Below are positions 23,462 through 35,640 of a stretch of 64,000 bases of DNA, piece by piece. The position numbers and the translations under genes are program-made. The stretch comes from Gordius sp. MW1. Its lineage: Eukaryota > Nematomorpha > Gordioida > Gordea > Gordiidae. The notes beneath the pieces were generated by a model. The model saw only the letters and a program-made list of their open reading frames with translations, did no database searches and was not told the DNA's origin. The stretch's first letter is position 1. Every line of letters begins with the position of its first letter. Where the stretch lies: assembly GCA_964036665.1 (NCBI GenBank), contig OZ038528.1, positions 11,724,501-11,788,500 on the forward strand, given 5' to 3'.

Positions 23462-24170
23462 TTGAAAAATTAAGCACTCACGTTGCGATACAACAAACTA
23501 ATCGCAACAATAAAACGTTGTCTTTTGTCAAAATGATAGTTCTCGCAGCTTAAAACCTCTTTTCGGAAGTCAATCGAGGATAATAGGATTCTCAAATTGG
23601 CTTACTTTTATATATTTTTTCATGCTCTTTCACATAGAATCGAAAAAAAAAAATATTTTTACCTCAAAATTTTTCACATATTTTTCTTTGAACCGTATTC
23701 ATCCGAAGAAAGTTGTCGTTTTCAGACGTGGTTTCCATGATAAAAAGTAAAAATTTATCAGAATCAGAAAACTATTACTTTGAAATCATGATCGCATAGT
23801 GCATTTTTAAAAATTAAGCCCTCACGTTGCGATACAACAAACTAATCGCAACAATAAAACGTTGTCTTTTGTCAAAATGATAGTTCTCGCAGCTTAAAAC
23901 CTCTTTTCGGAAGTCAATCGAGGATAATAGGATTCTCAAATTGGCTTACTTTTATATATTTTTTTATGCTCTTTCACATAGAATCGAAAAAAATAAATAT
24001 TTTTACCTTAAAATTTTTCACATATTTTTCTTTGAACCGTATTCATCCGATGAAAGTTGTCGTTTTCAGACGTGGTTTCCATGATAATAAGTAAAAATTT
24101 ATCAGAATCAGAAAACTATTACTTTGAAATCATGATCGCATAGTGCGTTTTTGAAAAATTAAGCACTCAC
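22503..24170. repeat. Internal 5-monomer segment related to the preceding 8-mer
   Basis: The 1668-bp segment 22503-24170 repeats the start and end of the preceding 2669-bp segment (19834-22502): both open with spacings 315, 345, 319 and both close with 344, 345. The 8-mer differs by three extra units in the middle (344, 334, 323). So the 13-mer is an 8-mer plus a shortened relative of itself, as expected if unequal exchange removed or added three units before the whole was doubled. Confidence 0.8.
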
Positions 24171-27100
24171 GTTGCGATACAACGTTGTCTTTTGTCAAAA
24201 TGATAGTTCTCGCAGCTTAAAACCTCTTTTCGGAAGTCAATCGAGGATAATAGGATTCTCAAATTGGCCTACTTTTATATATTTTTTCATGCTCTTTCAC
24301 ATAGAATCAAAAAAAAATATTTTTACCTCAAAATTTTTCACACATTTTTCTTTGAACCGTATTCATCCGATGAAAGTTGTCGTTTTCCGACGTGGTTTCC
24401 ATGATAAAAAGTAAAAATTTATCAGAATCAGAAAACTGTTACTTTGAAATCATGATCGCATAGTTTTGAAAAATTAAGCACTCACGTTGCGATACAACAA
24501 ACTAATCGCAACAATAAAACGTTGTCTTTTGTCAAAATGATAGTTCTCGCAGCTTAAAACCTCTTTTCGGAAGTCAATCGAGGATAATAGGATTCTCAAA
24601 TTGGCTTACTTTTATATATTTTTTTATGCTCTTTCACATAGAATCGAAAACAATAAATATTTTTACCTTAAAATTTTTCACATATTTTTCTTTGAACCGT
24701 ATTCATCCGATGAAAGTTGTTGTTTTCAGACGTGGTTTCCATGATAAAAAGTAAAAATTTATCAGAATCAGAAAACTATTACTTTGAAATCATGATCGCA
24801 TAGTGCATTTTTGAAAAATTAAGCACTCACGTTGCGATACAACGTTGTCTTTTGTCAAAGTGATAGTTCTCGCAGCTTAAAACCTCTTTTCGGAAGTCAA
24901 TCAAGGATAATAGGATTCTCAAATTGGCCTACTTTTATATATTTTTTCATGCTCTTTCACATAGAATCAAAAAAAAATATTTTTACCTCAAAATTTTCAC
25001 ACATTTTTCTTTGAACCGTATTCATCCGATGAAAGTTGTCGTTTTCAGACGTGGTTTCCTTGATAAAAAGTAAAAATTTATCAGAATCAGAAAACTATAA
25101 CTTTGAATTCATGATTGCATAGTGCATTTTTGAAAAATTAAGCACTCACGTTGCGATACAACAAACTAATCGCAACAATAAAACGTTGTCTTTTGTCAAA
25201 ATGATAGTTCTCGCAGCTTAAAACCTCTTTTCGGAAGTCAATCGAGGATAATAGGATTCTCAAATTGGCTTACTTTTATATATTTTTTCATGCTCTTTCA
25301 CATAGAATCGAAAAAAAAAATATTTTTACCTCAAAATTTTTCACATATTTTTCTTTGAACCGTATTCATCCGAAGAAAGTTGTCGTTTTCAGACGTGGTT
25401 TCCATGATAAAAAGTAAAAATTTATCAGAATCAGAAAACTATTACTTTGAAATCTTGATCGCATAGTGCATTTTTGAAAAATTAAGCACTCACGTTGCTA
25501 TACAACAAACTAATCGCAACAATAAAACGTTGTCTTTTGTCAAAATGATAGTTCTCGCAGCTTAAAACCTCTTTTCGGAAGTCAATCGAGGATAATAGGA
25601 TTCTCAAATTGGCTTACTTTTATATATTTTTTTATGCTCTTTCACATAGAATCGAAAAAAATAAATATTTTTACCTTAAAATTTTTCACATATTTTTCTT
25701 TGAACCGTATTCATCCGATGAAAGTTGTCGTTTTCAGACGTGGTTTCCATGATAAAAAGTAAAAATTTATCAGAATCAGAAAACTATTACTTTGAAATCG
25801 TGCGTTTTTGAAAAATTAAGCACTCACGTTGCGATACAACGTTGTCTTTTGTCAAAATGATAGTTCTCGCAGCTTAAAACCTCTTTTCGGAAGTCAATCG
25901 AGGATAATAGGATTCTCAAATTGGCTTACTTTTATATATTTTTTTATGCTCTTTCACATAGAATCGAAAACAATAAATATTTTTACCTTAAAATTTTTCA
26001 CATATTTTTCTTTGAACCGTATTCATCCGATGAAAGTTGTTGTTTTCAGACGTGGTTTCCATGATAAAAAGTAAAAATTTATCAGAATCAGAAAACTATT
26101 ACTTTGAAATCATGATCGCATAGTGCATTTTTGAAAAATTAAGCACTCACGTTGCGATACAACAAACTAATCGCAACAATAAAACGTTGTCTTTTGTCAA
26201 AATGATAGTTCTCGCAGCTTAAAACCTCTTTTCGGAAGTCAATCGAGGATAATAGGATTCTCAAATTGGCTTACTTTTATATATTTTTTCATGCTCTTTC
26301 ACATAGAATCGAAAAAAAAAAATATTTTTACCTCAAAATTTTTCACATATTTTTCTTTGAACCGTATTCATCCGAAGAAAGTTGTCGTTTTCAGACGTGG
26401 TTTCCATGATAAAAAGTAAAAATTTATCAGAATCAGAAAACTATTACTTTGAAATCATGATCGCATAGTGCATTTTTAAAAATTAAGCCCTCACGTTGCG
26501 ATACAACAAACTAATCGCAACAATAAAACGTTGTCTTTTGTCAAAATGATAGTTCTCGCAGCTTAAAACCTCTTTTCGGAAGTCAATCGAGGATAATAGG
26601 ATTCTCAAATTGGCTTACTTTTATATATTTTTTTATGCTCTTTCACATAGAATCGAAAAAAATAAATATTTTTACCTTAAAATTTTTCACATATTTTTCT
26701 TTGAACCGTATTCATCCGATGAAAGTTGTCGTTTTCAGACGTGGTTTCCATGATAAAAAGTAAAAATTTATCAGAATCAGAAAACTATTACTTTGAAATC
26801 ATGATCGCATAGTGCGTTTTTGAAAAATTAAGCACTCACGTTGCGATACAACGTTGTCTTTTGTCAAAATGATAGTTCTCGCAGCTTAAAACCTCTTTTC
26901 GGAAGTCAATCGAGGATAATAGGATTCTCAAATTGGCCTACTTTTATATATTTTTTCATGCTCTTTCACATAGAATCAAAAAAAAATATTTTTACCTCAA
27001 AATTTTTCACACATTTTTCTTTGAACCGTATTCATCCGATGAAAGTTGTCGTTTTCCGACGTGGTTTCCATGATAAAAAGTAAAAATTTATCAGAATCAG

Positions 27101-27798
27101 AAAACTGTTACTTTGAAATCATGATCGCATAGTTTTGAAAAATTAAGCACTCACGTTGCGATACAACAAACTAATCGCAACAATAAAACGTTGTCTTTTG
27201 TCAAAATGATAGTTCTCGCAGCTTAAAACCTCTTTTCGGAAGTCAATCGAGGATAATAGGATTCTCAAATTGGCTTACTTTTATATATTTTTTTATGCTC
27301 TTTCACATAGAATCGAAAACAATAAATATTTTTACCTTAAAATTTTTCACATATTTTTCTTTGAACCGTATTCATCCGATGAAAGTTGTTGTTTTCAGAC
27401 GTGGTTTCCATGATAAAAAGTAAAAATTTATCAGAATCAGAAAACTATTACTTTGAAATCATGATCGCATAGTGCATTTTTGAAAAATTAAGCACTCACG
27501 TTGCGATACAACGTTGTCTTTTGTCAAAATGATAGTTCTCGCAGCTTAAAACCTCTTTTCGGAAGTCAATCAAGGATAATAGGATTCTCAAATTGGCCTA
27601 CTTTTATATATTTTTTCATGCTCTTTCACATAGAATCAAAAAAAAATATTTTTACCTCAAAATTTTCACACATTTTTCTTTGAACCGTATTCATCCGATG
27701 AAAGTTGTCGTTTTCAGACGTGGTTTCCTTGATAAAAAGTAAAAATTTATCAGAATCAGAAAACTATAACTTTGAATTCATGATTGCATAGTGCATTT
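23462..27798. repeat. 13-monomer higher-order unit, copy 2 (4337 bp)
   Basis: Second copy. Short landmarks at 24171, 24831, 25828, 26840 and 27500 equal those at 19834, 20494, 21491, 22503 and 23163 plus 4337. The only change I noticed here and not in copy 1 is CAAAGTGATAG near 24856 (CAAAATGATAG elsewhere), besides the private change in copy 1. Few differences over more than 4 kb indicate a recent doubling or an assembly effect. At the right end the array continues with a unit of the type found before 21491 (GTTGCTATAC at 28163). Confidence 0.88.
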
Positions 27799-27819
27799 TT
27801 GAAAAATTAAGCACTCACG

Positions 27820-28870
27820 TTGCGATACAACAAACTAATCGCAACAATAAAACGTTGTCTTTTGTCAAAATGATAGTTCTCGCAGCTTAAAACCTCTTTT
27901 CGGAAGTCAATCGAGGATAATAGGATTCTCAAATTGGCTTACTTTTATATATTTTTTCATGCTCTTTCACATAGAATCGAAAAAAAAAATATTTTTACCT
28001 CAAAATTTTTCACATATTTTTCTTTGAACCGTATTCATCCGAAGAAAGTTGTCGTTTTCAGACGTGGTTTCCATGATAAAAAGTAAAAATTTATCAGAAT
28101 CAGAAAACTATTACTTTGAAATCTTGATCGCATAGTGCATTTTTGAAAAATTAAGCAATCACGTTGCTATACAACAAACTAATCGCAACAATAAAACGTT
28201 GTCTTTTGTCAAAATGATAGTTCTCGCAGCTTAAAACCTCTTTTCGGAAGTCAATCGAGGATAATAGGATTCTCAAATTGGCTTACTTTTATATATTTTT
28301 TCATGCTCTTTCACATAGAATCGAAAAAAAAAATATTTTTACCTCAAAATTTTTCACATATTTTTCTTTGAACCGTATTCATCCGAAGAAAGTTGTCGTT
28401 TTCAGACGTGGTTTCCATGATAAAAAGTAAAAATTTATCAGAATCAGAAAACTATTACTTTGAAATCTTGATCGCATAGTGCATTTTTGAAAAATTAAGC
28501 AATCACGTTGCTATACAACAAACTAATCGCAACAATAAAACGTTGTCTTTTGTCAAAATGATAGTTCTCGCAGCTTAAAACCTCTTTTCGGAAGTCAATC
28601 GAGGATAATAGGATTCTCAAATTGGCTTACTTTTATATATTTTTTCATGCTCTTTCACATAGAATCGAAAAAAAAAATATTTTTACCTCAAAATTTTTCA
28701 CATATTTTTCTTTGAACCGTATTCATCCGAAGAAAGTTGTCGTTTTCAGACGTGGTTTCCATGATAAAAAGTAAAAATTTATCAGAATCAGAAAACTATT
28801 ACTTTGAAATCTTGATCGCATAGTGCATTTTTGAAAAATTAAGCACTCACGTTGCTATACAACAAACTAA
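27820..28870 (+). repeat. Run of near-identical single monomers (344 bp steps)
   Basis: Landmarks at 28163, 28507 and 28851 are exactly 344 bp apart and all carry the GTTGCTATAC change that breaks the hairpin, together with GAAGAAAG and CTTGATCGC. The first two also share AAGCAATCACG. The third has AAGCACTCACG and ACTAAACGCAAC. This is amplification of a single unit, not of a multimer. Confidence 0.8.
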
Positions 28871-29195
28871 ACGCAACAATAAAACGTTGTCTTTTGTCAA
28901 AATGATAGTTCTCGCAGCTTAAAACCTCTTTTCGGAAGTCAATCGAGGATAATAGGATTCTCAAATTGGCTTACTTTTATATATTTTTTTATGCTCTTTC
29001 ACATAGAATCGAAAAAAATAAATATTTTTACCTTAAAATTTTTCACATATTTTTCTTTGAACCGTATTCATCCGATGAAAGTTGTCGTTTTCAGACGTGG
29101 TTTCCATGATAAAAAGTAAAAATTTATCAGAATCAGAAAACTATTACTTTGAAATCATGATCGCATAGTGCGTTTTTGAAAAATTAAGCACTCAC

Positions 29196-29841
29196 GTTGC
29201 GATACAACGTTGTCTTTTGTCAAAATGATAGTTCTCGCAGCTTAAAACCTCTTTTCGGAAGTCAATCGAGGATAATAGGATTCTCAAATTGGCTTACTTT
29301 TATATATTTTTTTATGCTCTTTCACATAGAATCGAAAAAAATAAATATTTTTACCTTAAAATTTTTCACATATTTTTCTTTGAACCGTATTCATCCGATG
29401 AAAGTTGTCGTTTTCAGACGTGGTTTCCATGATAAAAAGTAAAAATTTATCAGAATCAGAAAACTATTACTTTGAAATCATGATCGCATAGTGCGTTTTT
29501 GAAAAATTAAGCACTCACGTTGCGATACAACGTTGTCTTTTGTCAAAATGATAGTTCTCGCAGCTTAAAACCTCTTTTCGGAAGTCAATCGAGGATAATA
29601 GGATTCTCAAATTGGCTTACTTTTATATATTTTTTTATGCTCTTTCACATAGAATCAAAAAAAATAAATATTTTTACCTTAAAATTTTTCACATATTTTT
29701 CTTTGAACCGTATTCATCCGATGAAAGTTGTCGTTTTCAGACGTGGTTTCCATGATAAAAAGTAAAAATTTATCAGAATCAGAAAACTATTACTTTGAAA
29801 TCATGATCGCATAGTGCGTTTTTGAAAAATTAAGCACTCAC
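29196..29841 (+). repeat. Tandem short monomers (323 bp steps)
   Basis: Three short landmarks follow each other directly at 29196, 29519 and 29842, 323 bp apart, with the TGCGTTTTTG variant in each preceding tail. Elsewhere short units usually alternate with long ones, so a run of short units is unusual here. A similar short-short pair is at 31172 and 31495. The first two units differ at the A-run (GAATCGAAAA versus GAATCAAAA). Confidence 0.8.
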
Positions 29842-32790
29842 GTTGCGATACAACGTTGTCTTTTGTCAAAATGATAGTTCTCGCAGCTTAAAACCTCTTT
29901 TCGGAAGTCAATCGAGGATAATAGGATTCTCAAATTGGCCTACTTTTATATATTTTTTCATGCTCTTTCACATAGAATCAAAAAAAAATATTTTTACCTC
30001 AAAATTTTTCACACATTTTTCTTTGAACCGTATTCATCCGATGAAAGTTATCGTTTTCCGACGTGGTTTCCATGATAAAAAGTAAAAATTTATCAGAATC
30101 AGAAAACTGTTACTTTGAAATCATGATCGCATAGTGCATTTTTGAAAAATTAAGCACTCACGTTGCGATACAACAAACTAATCGCAACAATAAAACGTTG
30201 TCTTTTGTCAAAATGATAGTTCTCGCAGCTTAAAACCTCTTTTCGGAAGTCAATCGAGGATAATAGGATTCTCAAATTGGCTTACTTTTATATATTTTTT
30301 TATGCTCTTTCACATAGAATCGAAAACAATAAATATTTTTACCTTAAAATTTTTCACATATTTTTCTTTGAACCGTATTCATCCGATGAAAGTTGTTGTT
30401 TTCAGACGTGGTTTCCATGATAAAAAGTAAAAATTTATCAGAACAGAAAACTATTACTTTGAAATCATGATCGCATAGTGCATTTTTGAAAAATTAAGCA
30501 CTCACGTTGCGATACAACGTTGTCTTTTGTCAAAATGATAGTTCTCGCAGCTTAAAACCTCTTTTCGGAAGTCAATTGAGGATAATAGGATTCTCAAATT
30601 GGCCTACTTTTATATATTTTTTCATGCTCTTTCACATAGAATCAAAAAAAAAATATTTTTACCTCAAAATTTTTCACACATTTTTCTTTGGACCGTATTC
30701 ATCCGATGAAAGTTGTCGTTTTCAGACGTGGGATCCTTGATGAAAAGGAAAAATTTATCAGAATCAGAAAACTATTACTTTGAAATCATGATCGCATAGT
30801 GCATTTTTGAAAAATTAAGCACTCACGTTGCGATACAACAAACTAATCGCAACAATAAAACGTTGTCTTTTGTCAAAATGATAGTTTTCGCAGCTTAAAA
30901 CCTCTTTTCGGAAGTCAATCGAGGATAATAGGATTCTCAAATTGGCTTACTTTTATATATTTTTTCATGCTCTTTCACATAGAATCGAAAAAAAATAATA
31001 TTTTTACCTCAAAATTTTTCACATATTTTTCTTTGAACCGTATTCATCCGAAGAAAGTTGTCGTTTTCAGACGTGGTTTCCATGATAAAAAGTAAAAATT
31101 TATCAGAATCAGAAAACTATTACTTTGAAATCATGATCGCATAGTGCGTTTTTGAAAAATTAAGCACTCACGTTGCGATACAACGTTGTCTTTTGTCAAA
31201 ATGATAGTTCTCGCAGCTTAAAACCTCTTTTCGGAAGTCAATCGAGGATAATAGGATTCTCAAATTGGCTTACTTTTATATATTTTTTTATGCTCTTTCA
31301 CATAGAATCGAAAAAAATAAATATTTTTACCTTAAAATTTTTCACATATTTTTCTTTGAACCGTATTCATCCGATGAAAGTTGTCGTTTTCAGACGTGGT
31401 TTCCATGATAAAAAGTAAAAATTTATCAGAATCAGAAAACTATTACTTTGAAATCATGATCGCATAGTGCGTTTTTGAAAAATTAAGCACTCACGTTGCG
31501 ATACAACGTTGTCTTTTGTCAAAATGATAGTTCTCGCAGCTTAAAACCTCTTTTCGGAAGTCAATCGAGGATAATAGGATTCTCAAATTGGCCTACTTTT
31601 ATATATTTTTTCATGCTCTTTCACATAGAATCAAAAAAAAATATTTTTACCTCAAAATTTTTCACACATTTTTCTTTGAACCGTATTCATCCGATGAAAG
31701 TTATCGTTTTCCGACGTGGTTTCCATGATAAAAAGTAAAAATTTATCAGAATCAGAAAACTGTTACTTTGAAATCATGATCGCATAGTGCATTTTTGAAA
31801 AATTAAGCACTCACGTTGCGATACAACAAACTAATCGCAACAATAAAACGTTGTCTTTTGTCAAAATGATAGTTCTCGCAGCTTAAAACCTCTTTTCGGA
31901 AGTCAATCGAGGATAATAGGATTCTCAAATTGGCTTACTTTTATATATTTTTTTATGCTCTTTCACATAGAATCGAAAACAATAAATATTTTTACCTTAA
32001 AATTTTTCACATATTTTTCTTTGAACCGTATTCATCCGATGAAAGTTGTTGTTTTCAGACGTGGTTTCCATGATAAAAAGTAAAAATTTATCAGAACAGA
32101 AAACTATTACTTTGAAATCATGATCGCATAGTGCATTTTTGAAAAATTAAGCACTCACGTTGCGATACAACGTTGTCTTTTGTCAAAATGATAGTTCTCG
32201 CAGCTTAAAACCTCTTTTCGGAAGTCAATTGAGGATAATAGGATTCTCAAATTGGCCTACTTTTATATATTTTTTCATGCTCTTTCACATAGAATCAAAA
32301 AAAAAATATTTTTACCTCAAAATTTTTCACACATTTTTCTTTGGACCGTATTCATCCGATGAAAGTTGTCGTTTTCAGACGTGGGATCCTTGATGAAAAG
32401 GAAAAATTTATCAGAATCAGAAAACTATTACTTTGAAATCATGATCGCATAGTGCATTTTTGAAAAATTAAGCACTCACGTTGCGATACAACAAACTAAT
32501 CGCAACAATAAAACGTTGTCTTTTGTCAAAATGATAGTTTTCGCAGCTTAAAACCTCTTTTCGGAAGTCAATCGAGGATAATAGGATTCTCAAATTGGCT
32601 TACTTTTATATATTTTTTCATGCTCTTTCACATAGAATCGAAAAAAAATAATATTTTTACCTCAAAATTTTTCACATATTTTTCTTTGAACCGTATTCAT
32701 CCGAAGAAAGTTGTCGTTTTCAGACGTGGTTTCCATGATAAAAAGTAAAAATTTATCAGAATCAGAAAACTATTACTTTGAAATCATGAT
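29460..32790. repeat. Five-monomer tandem duplication, 1653 bp x 2
   Basis: Shift 1653 bp. Markers: short landmarks (29519; 31172, 29842; 31495, 30506; 32159), AAAGTTATCGTTTTCC (about 30045; 31698), CAGAACAGAAAAC with ATC-like loss (about 30440; 32093), TCAATTGAGG (about 30574; 32227), CTTTGGACCG (about 30687; 32340), GGATCC (30731; 32384), GATGAAAAGGAAAAA and TAGTTTTCGCAG (about 30881; 32534). The match ends near 32790, where the second copy has GTGCATTTTTG and a long unit instead of GTGCGTTTTTG and a short one. Confidence 0.85.
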
Positions 32791-35640
32791 CGCATAGTGC
32801 ATTTTTGAAAAATTAAGCACTCACGTTGCGATACAACAAACTAATCGCAACAATAAAACGTTGTCTTTTGTCAAAATGATAGTTCTCGCAGCTTAAAACC
32901 TCTTTTCGGAAGTCAATAGAGGATAATAGGATTCTCAAATTGGCCTACTTTTATATATTTTTTCATGCTCTTTCACATAGAATCGAAAAAAATAAATATT
33001 TTTACCTCAAAAATTTTAACATATTTTTCTTTGAACCGTATTCATCCGATGAAAGTTGTCGTTTTCAGACGTGGTTTCCATGATAAAAAGTAAAATTTTA
33101 TCAGAATCAGAAAACTATTACTTTGAAATCATGATCGCATAGTGCATTTTTGAAAAATTAAGCACTCACGTTGCTATACAACAAACTAATCGCAACAATA
33201 AAACGTTGTCTTTTGTCAAAATGATAGTTCTCGCAGCTTAAAACCTCTTTTCGGAAGTCAATCGAGGATAATAGGATTCTCAAATTGGCTTACTTTTATA
33301 TATTTTTTTATGCTCTTTCACATAGAATCGAAAAAAATAAATATTTTTACCTTAAAATTTTTCACATATTTTTCTTTGAACCGTATTCATCCGATGAAAG
33401 TTGTCGTTTTCAGACGTGGTTTCCATGATAAAAAGTAAAAATTTATCAAAATCAGAAAACTATTACTTTGAAATCATGATCGCATAGTGCATTTTTGAAA
33501 AATTAAGCACTCACGTTGCGATACAACGTTGTCTTTTGTCAAAATGATAGTTCTCGCAGCTTAAAACCTCTTTTCGGAAGTCAATCGAGGATAATAGGAT
33601 TCTCAAATTGGCCTACTTTTATATATTTTTTCATGCTCTTTCACATAGAATCAAAAAAAAAATATTTTTACCTCAAAATTTTTCACATATTTTTCTTTGA
33701 ACCGTATTCATCCGATGAAAGTTGTCGTTTTCAGACGTGGTTTCCTTGATAAAAAGTAAAAATTTATCAGAATCAGAAAACTATTACTTTGAAATCATGA
33801 TCGCATAGTGCATTTTTGAAAAATTAAGCACTCACGTTGCGATACAACAAACTAATCGCAACAATAAAACGTTGTCTTTTGTCAATATGATAGTTCTCGC
33901 AGCTTAAAACCTCTTTTCGGAAGTCAATCGAGGATAGGATTCTCAAATTGGCTTACTTTTATATATTTTTTCATGCTCTTTCACATAGAATCGAAAAAAA
34001 AAAATATTTTTACCTCAAAATTTTTCACATATTTTTCTTTGAACCGTATTCATCCGAAGAAAGTTGTCGTTTTCAGACGTGGTTTCCATGATAAAAGGTA
34101 AAAATTTATCAGAATCAGAAAACTATTACTTTGTAATCATGATCGCATAGTGCATTTTTGAAAAATTAAGCACTCACGTTGCGATACAACAAACTAATCG
34201 CAACAATAAAACGTTGTCTTTTGTCAAAATGATAGTTCTCGCAGCTTAAAACCTCTTTTCGGAAGTCAATCGAGGATAATAGGATTCTCAAATTGGCTTA
34301 CTTTTATATATTTTTTCATGCTCTTTCACATAGAATCGAAAAAAATAAATATTTTTACCTTAAAATATTTCACATATTTTTCTTTGAACCGTATTCATCC
34401 GATGAAAGTTGTCGTTTTCAGACGTGGTTTCCATAATAAAAAGTAAAAATTTATCAGAATCAGAAAACTATTACTTTGAAATCATGATCGCATAGTGCAT
34501 TTTTGAAAAATTAAGCACTCACGTTGCGATACAACAAACTAATCGCAACAATAAAACGTTGTCTTTTGTCAAAATGATAGTTCTCGCAGCTTAAAACCTC
34601 TTTTCGGAAGTCAATCGAGGATAATAGGATTCTCAAATTGGCTTACTTTTATATATTTTTTCATGCTCTTTCACATAGAATCGAAAAAAATAAATATTTT
34701 TACCTCAAAATTTTTCACATATTTTTCTTTGAACCGTATTCATCCGAAGAAAGTTGTCGTTTTCAGACCTGGTTTCCATGATAAAAAGTAAAAATTTATC
34801 AGAATCAGAAAACTATTACTTTGAAATCATGATCGCATAGTGCATTTTTGAAAAATTAAGCACTCACGTTGCGATACAACAAACTAATCGCAACAATAAA
34901 ACGTTGTCTTTTGTCAAAATGATAGTTCTCGCAGCTTAAAACCTCTTTTCGGAAGTCAATCGAGGATAATAGGATTCTCAAATTGGCCTACTTTTATATG
35001 TTTTTTCATGCTCTTTCACATAGAATCAAAAAAAAATATTTTTACCTCAAAATTTTTCATATATTTTTCTTTGAACCGTATTCATCCGATGAAAGTTGTC
35101 GTTTTCAGACGTGGTTTCCTTGATAAAAAGTAAAAATTTATCAGAATCAGAAAACTATTACTTTGAAATCATGATCGCATAGTGCATTTTTGAAAAATTA
35201 AACTCACGTTGCGATACAACAAACTAATCGCAACAATAAAACGTTGTCTTTTGTCAAAATGATAGTTCTCGCAGCTTAAAACCTCTTTTCGGAAGTCAAT
35301 CGAGGATAATAGGATTCTCAAATTGGCTTACTTTTATATATTTTTTCATGCTCTTTCACATAGAATCGAAAAAAAAAATATTTTTACCTCAAAATTTTTC
35401 ACATATTTTTCTTTGAACCGTATTCATCCGAAGAAAGTTGTCGTTTTCAGACCTGGTTTCCATGATAAAATGTAAAAATTTATCAGAATCAGAAAACTAT
35501 TACTTTGAAATCATTATCGCATAGTGCATTTTTGAAAAATTAAGCACTCACGTTGCGATACAACAAACTAATCGCAACAATAAAACGTTGTCTTTTGTCA
35601 AAATGATAGTTCTCGCAGCTTAAAACCTCTTTTCGGAAGT
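32790..35640 (+). repeat. Mixed monomers without a clear local period
   Basis: About eight units, each with its own changes. They include a segment shared with 2.4-2.9 kb (to about 33160), a short unit at 33515, GTCAATATGATAG (about 33883), a 3-bp loss giving GAGGATAGG (about 33932), AAAAGGTAAA (about 34092), TTTGTAATC (about 34132), the CCATAATAAAA unit also seen at 17.4 and 19.1 kb, AGACCTGG (34767; 35450) and a 2-bp loss in ATTAAACTCACG (about 35198). Divergence between neighbours is visibly higher than in the duplicated blocks. Confidence 0.7.
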
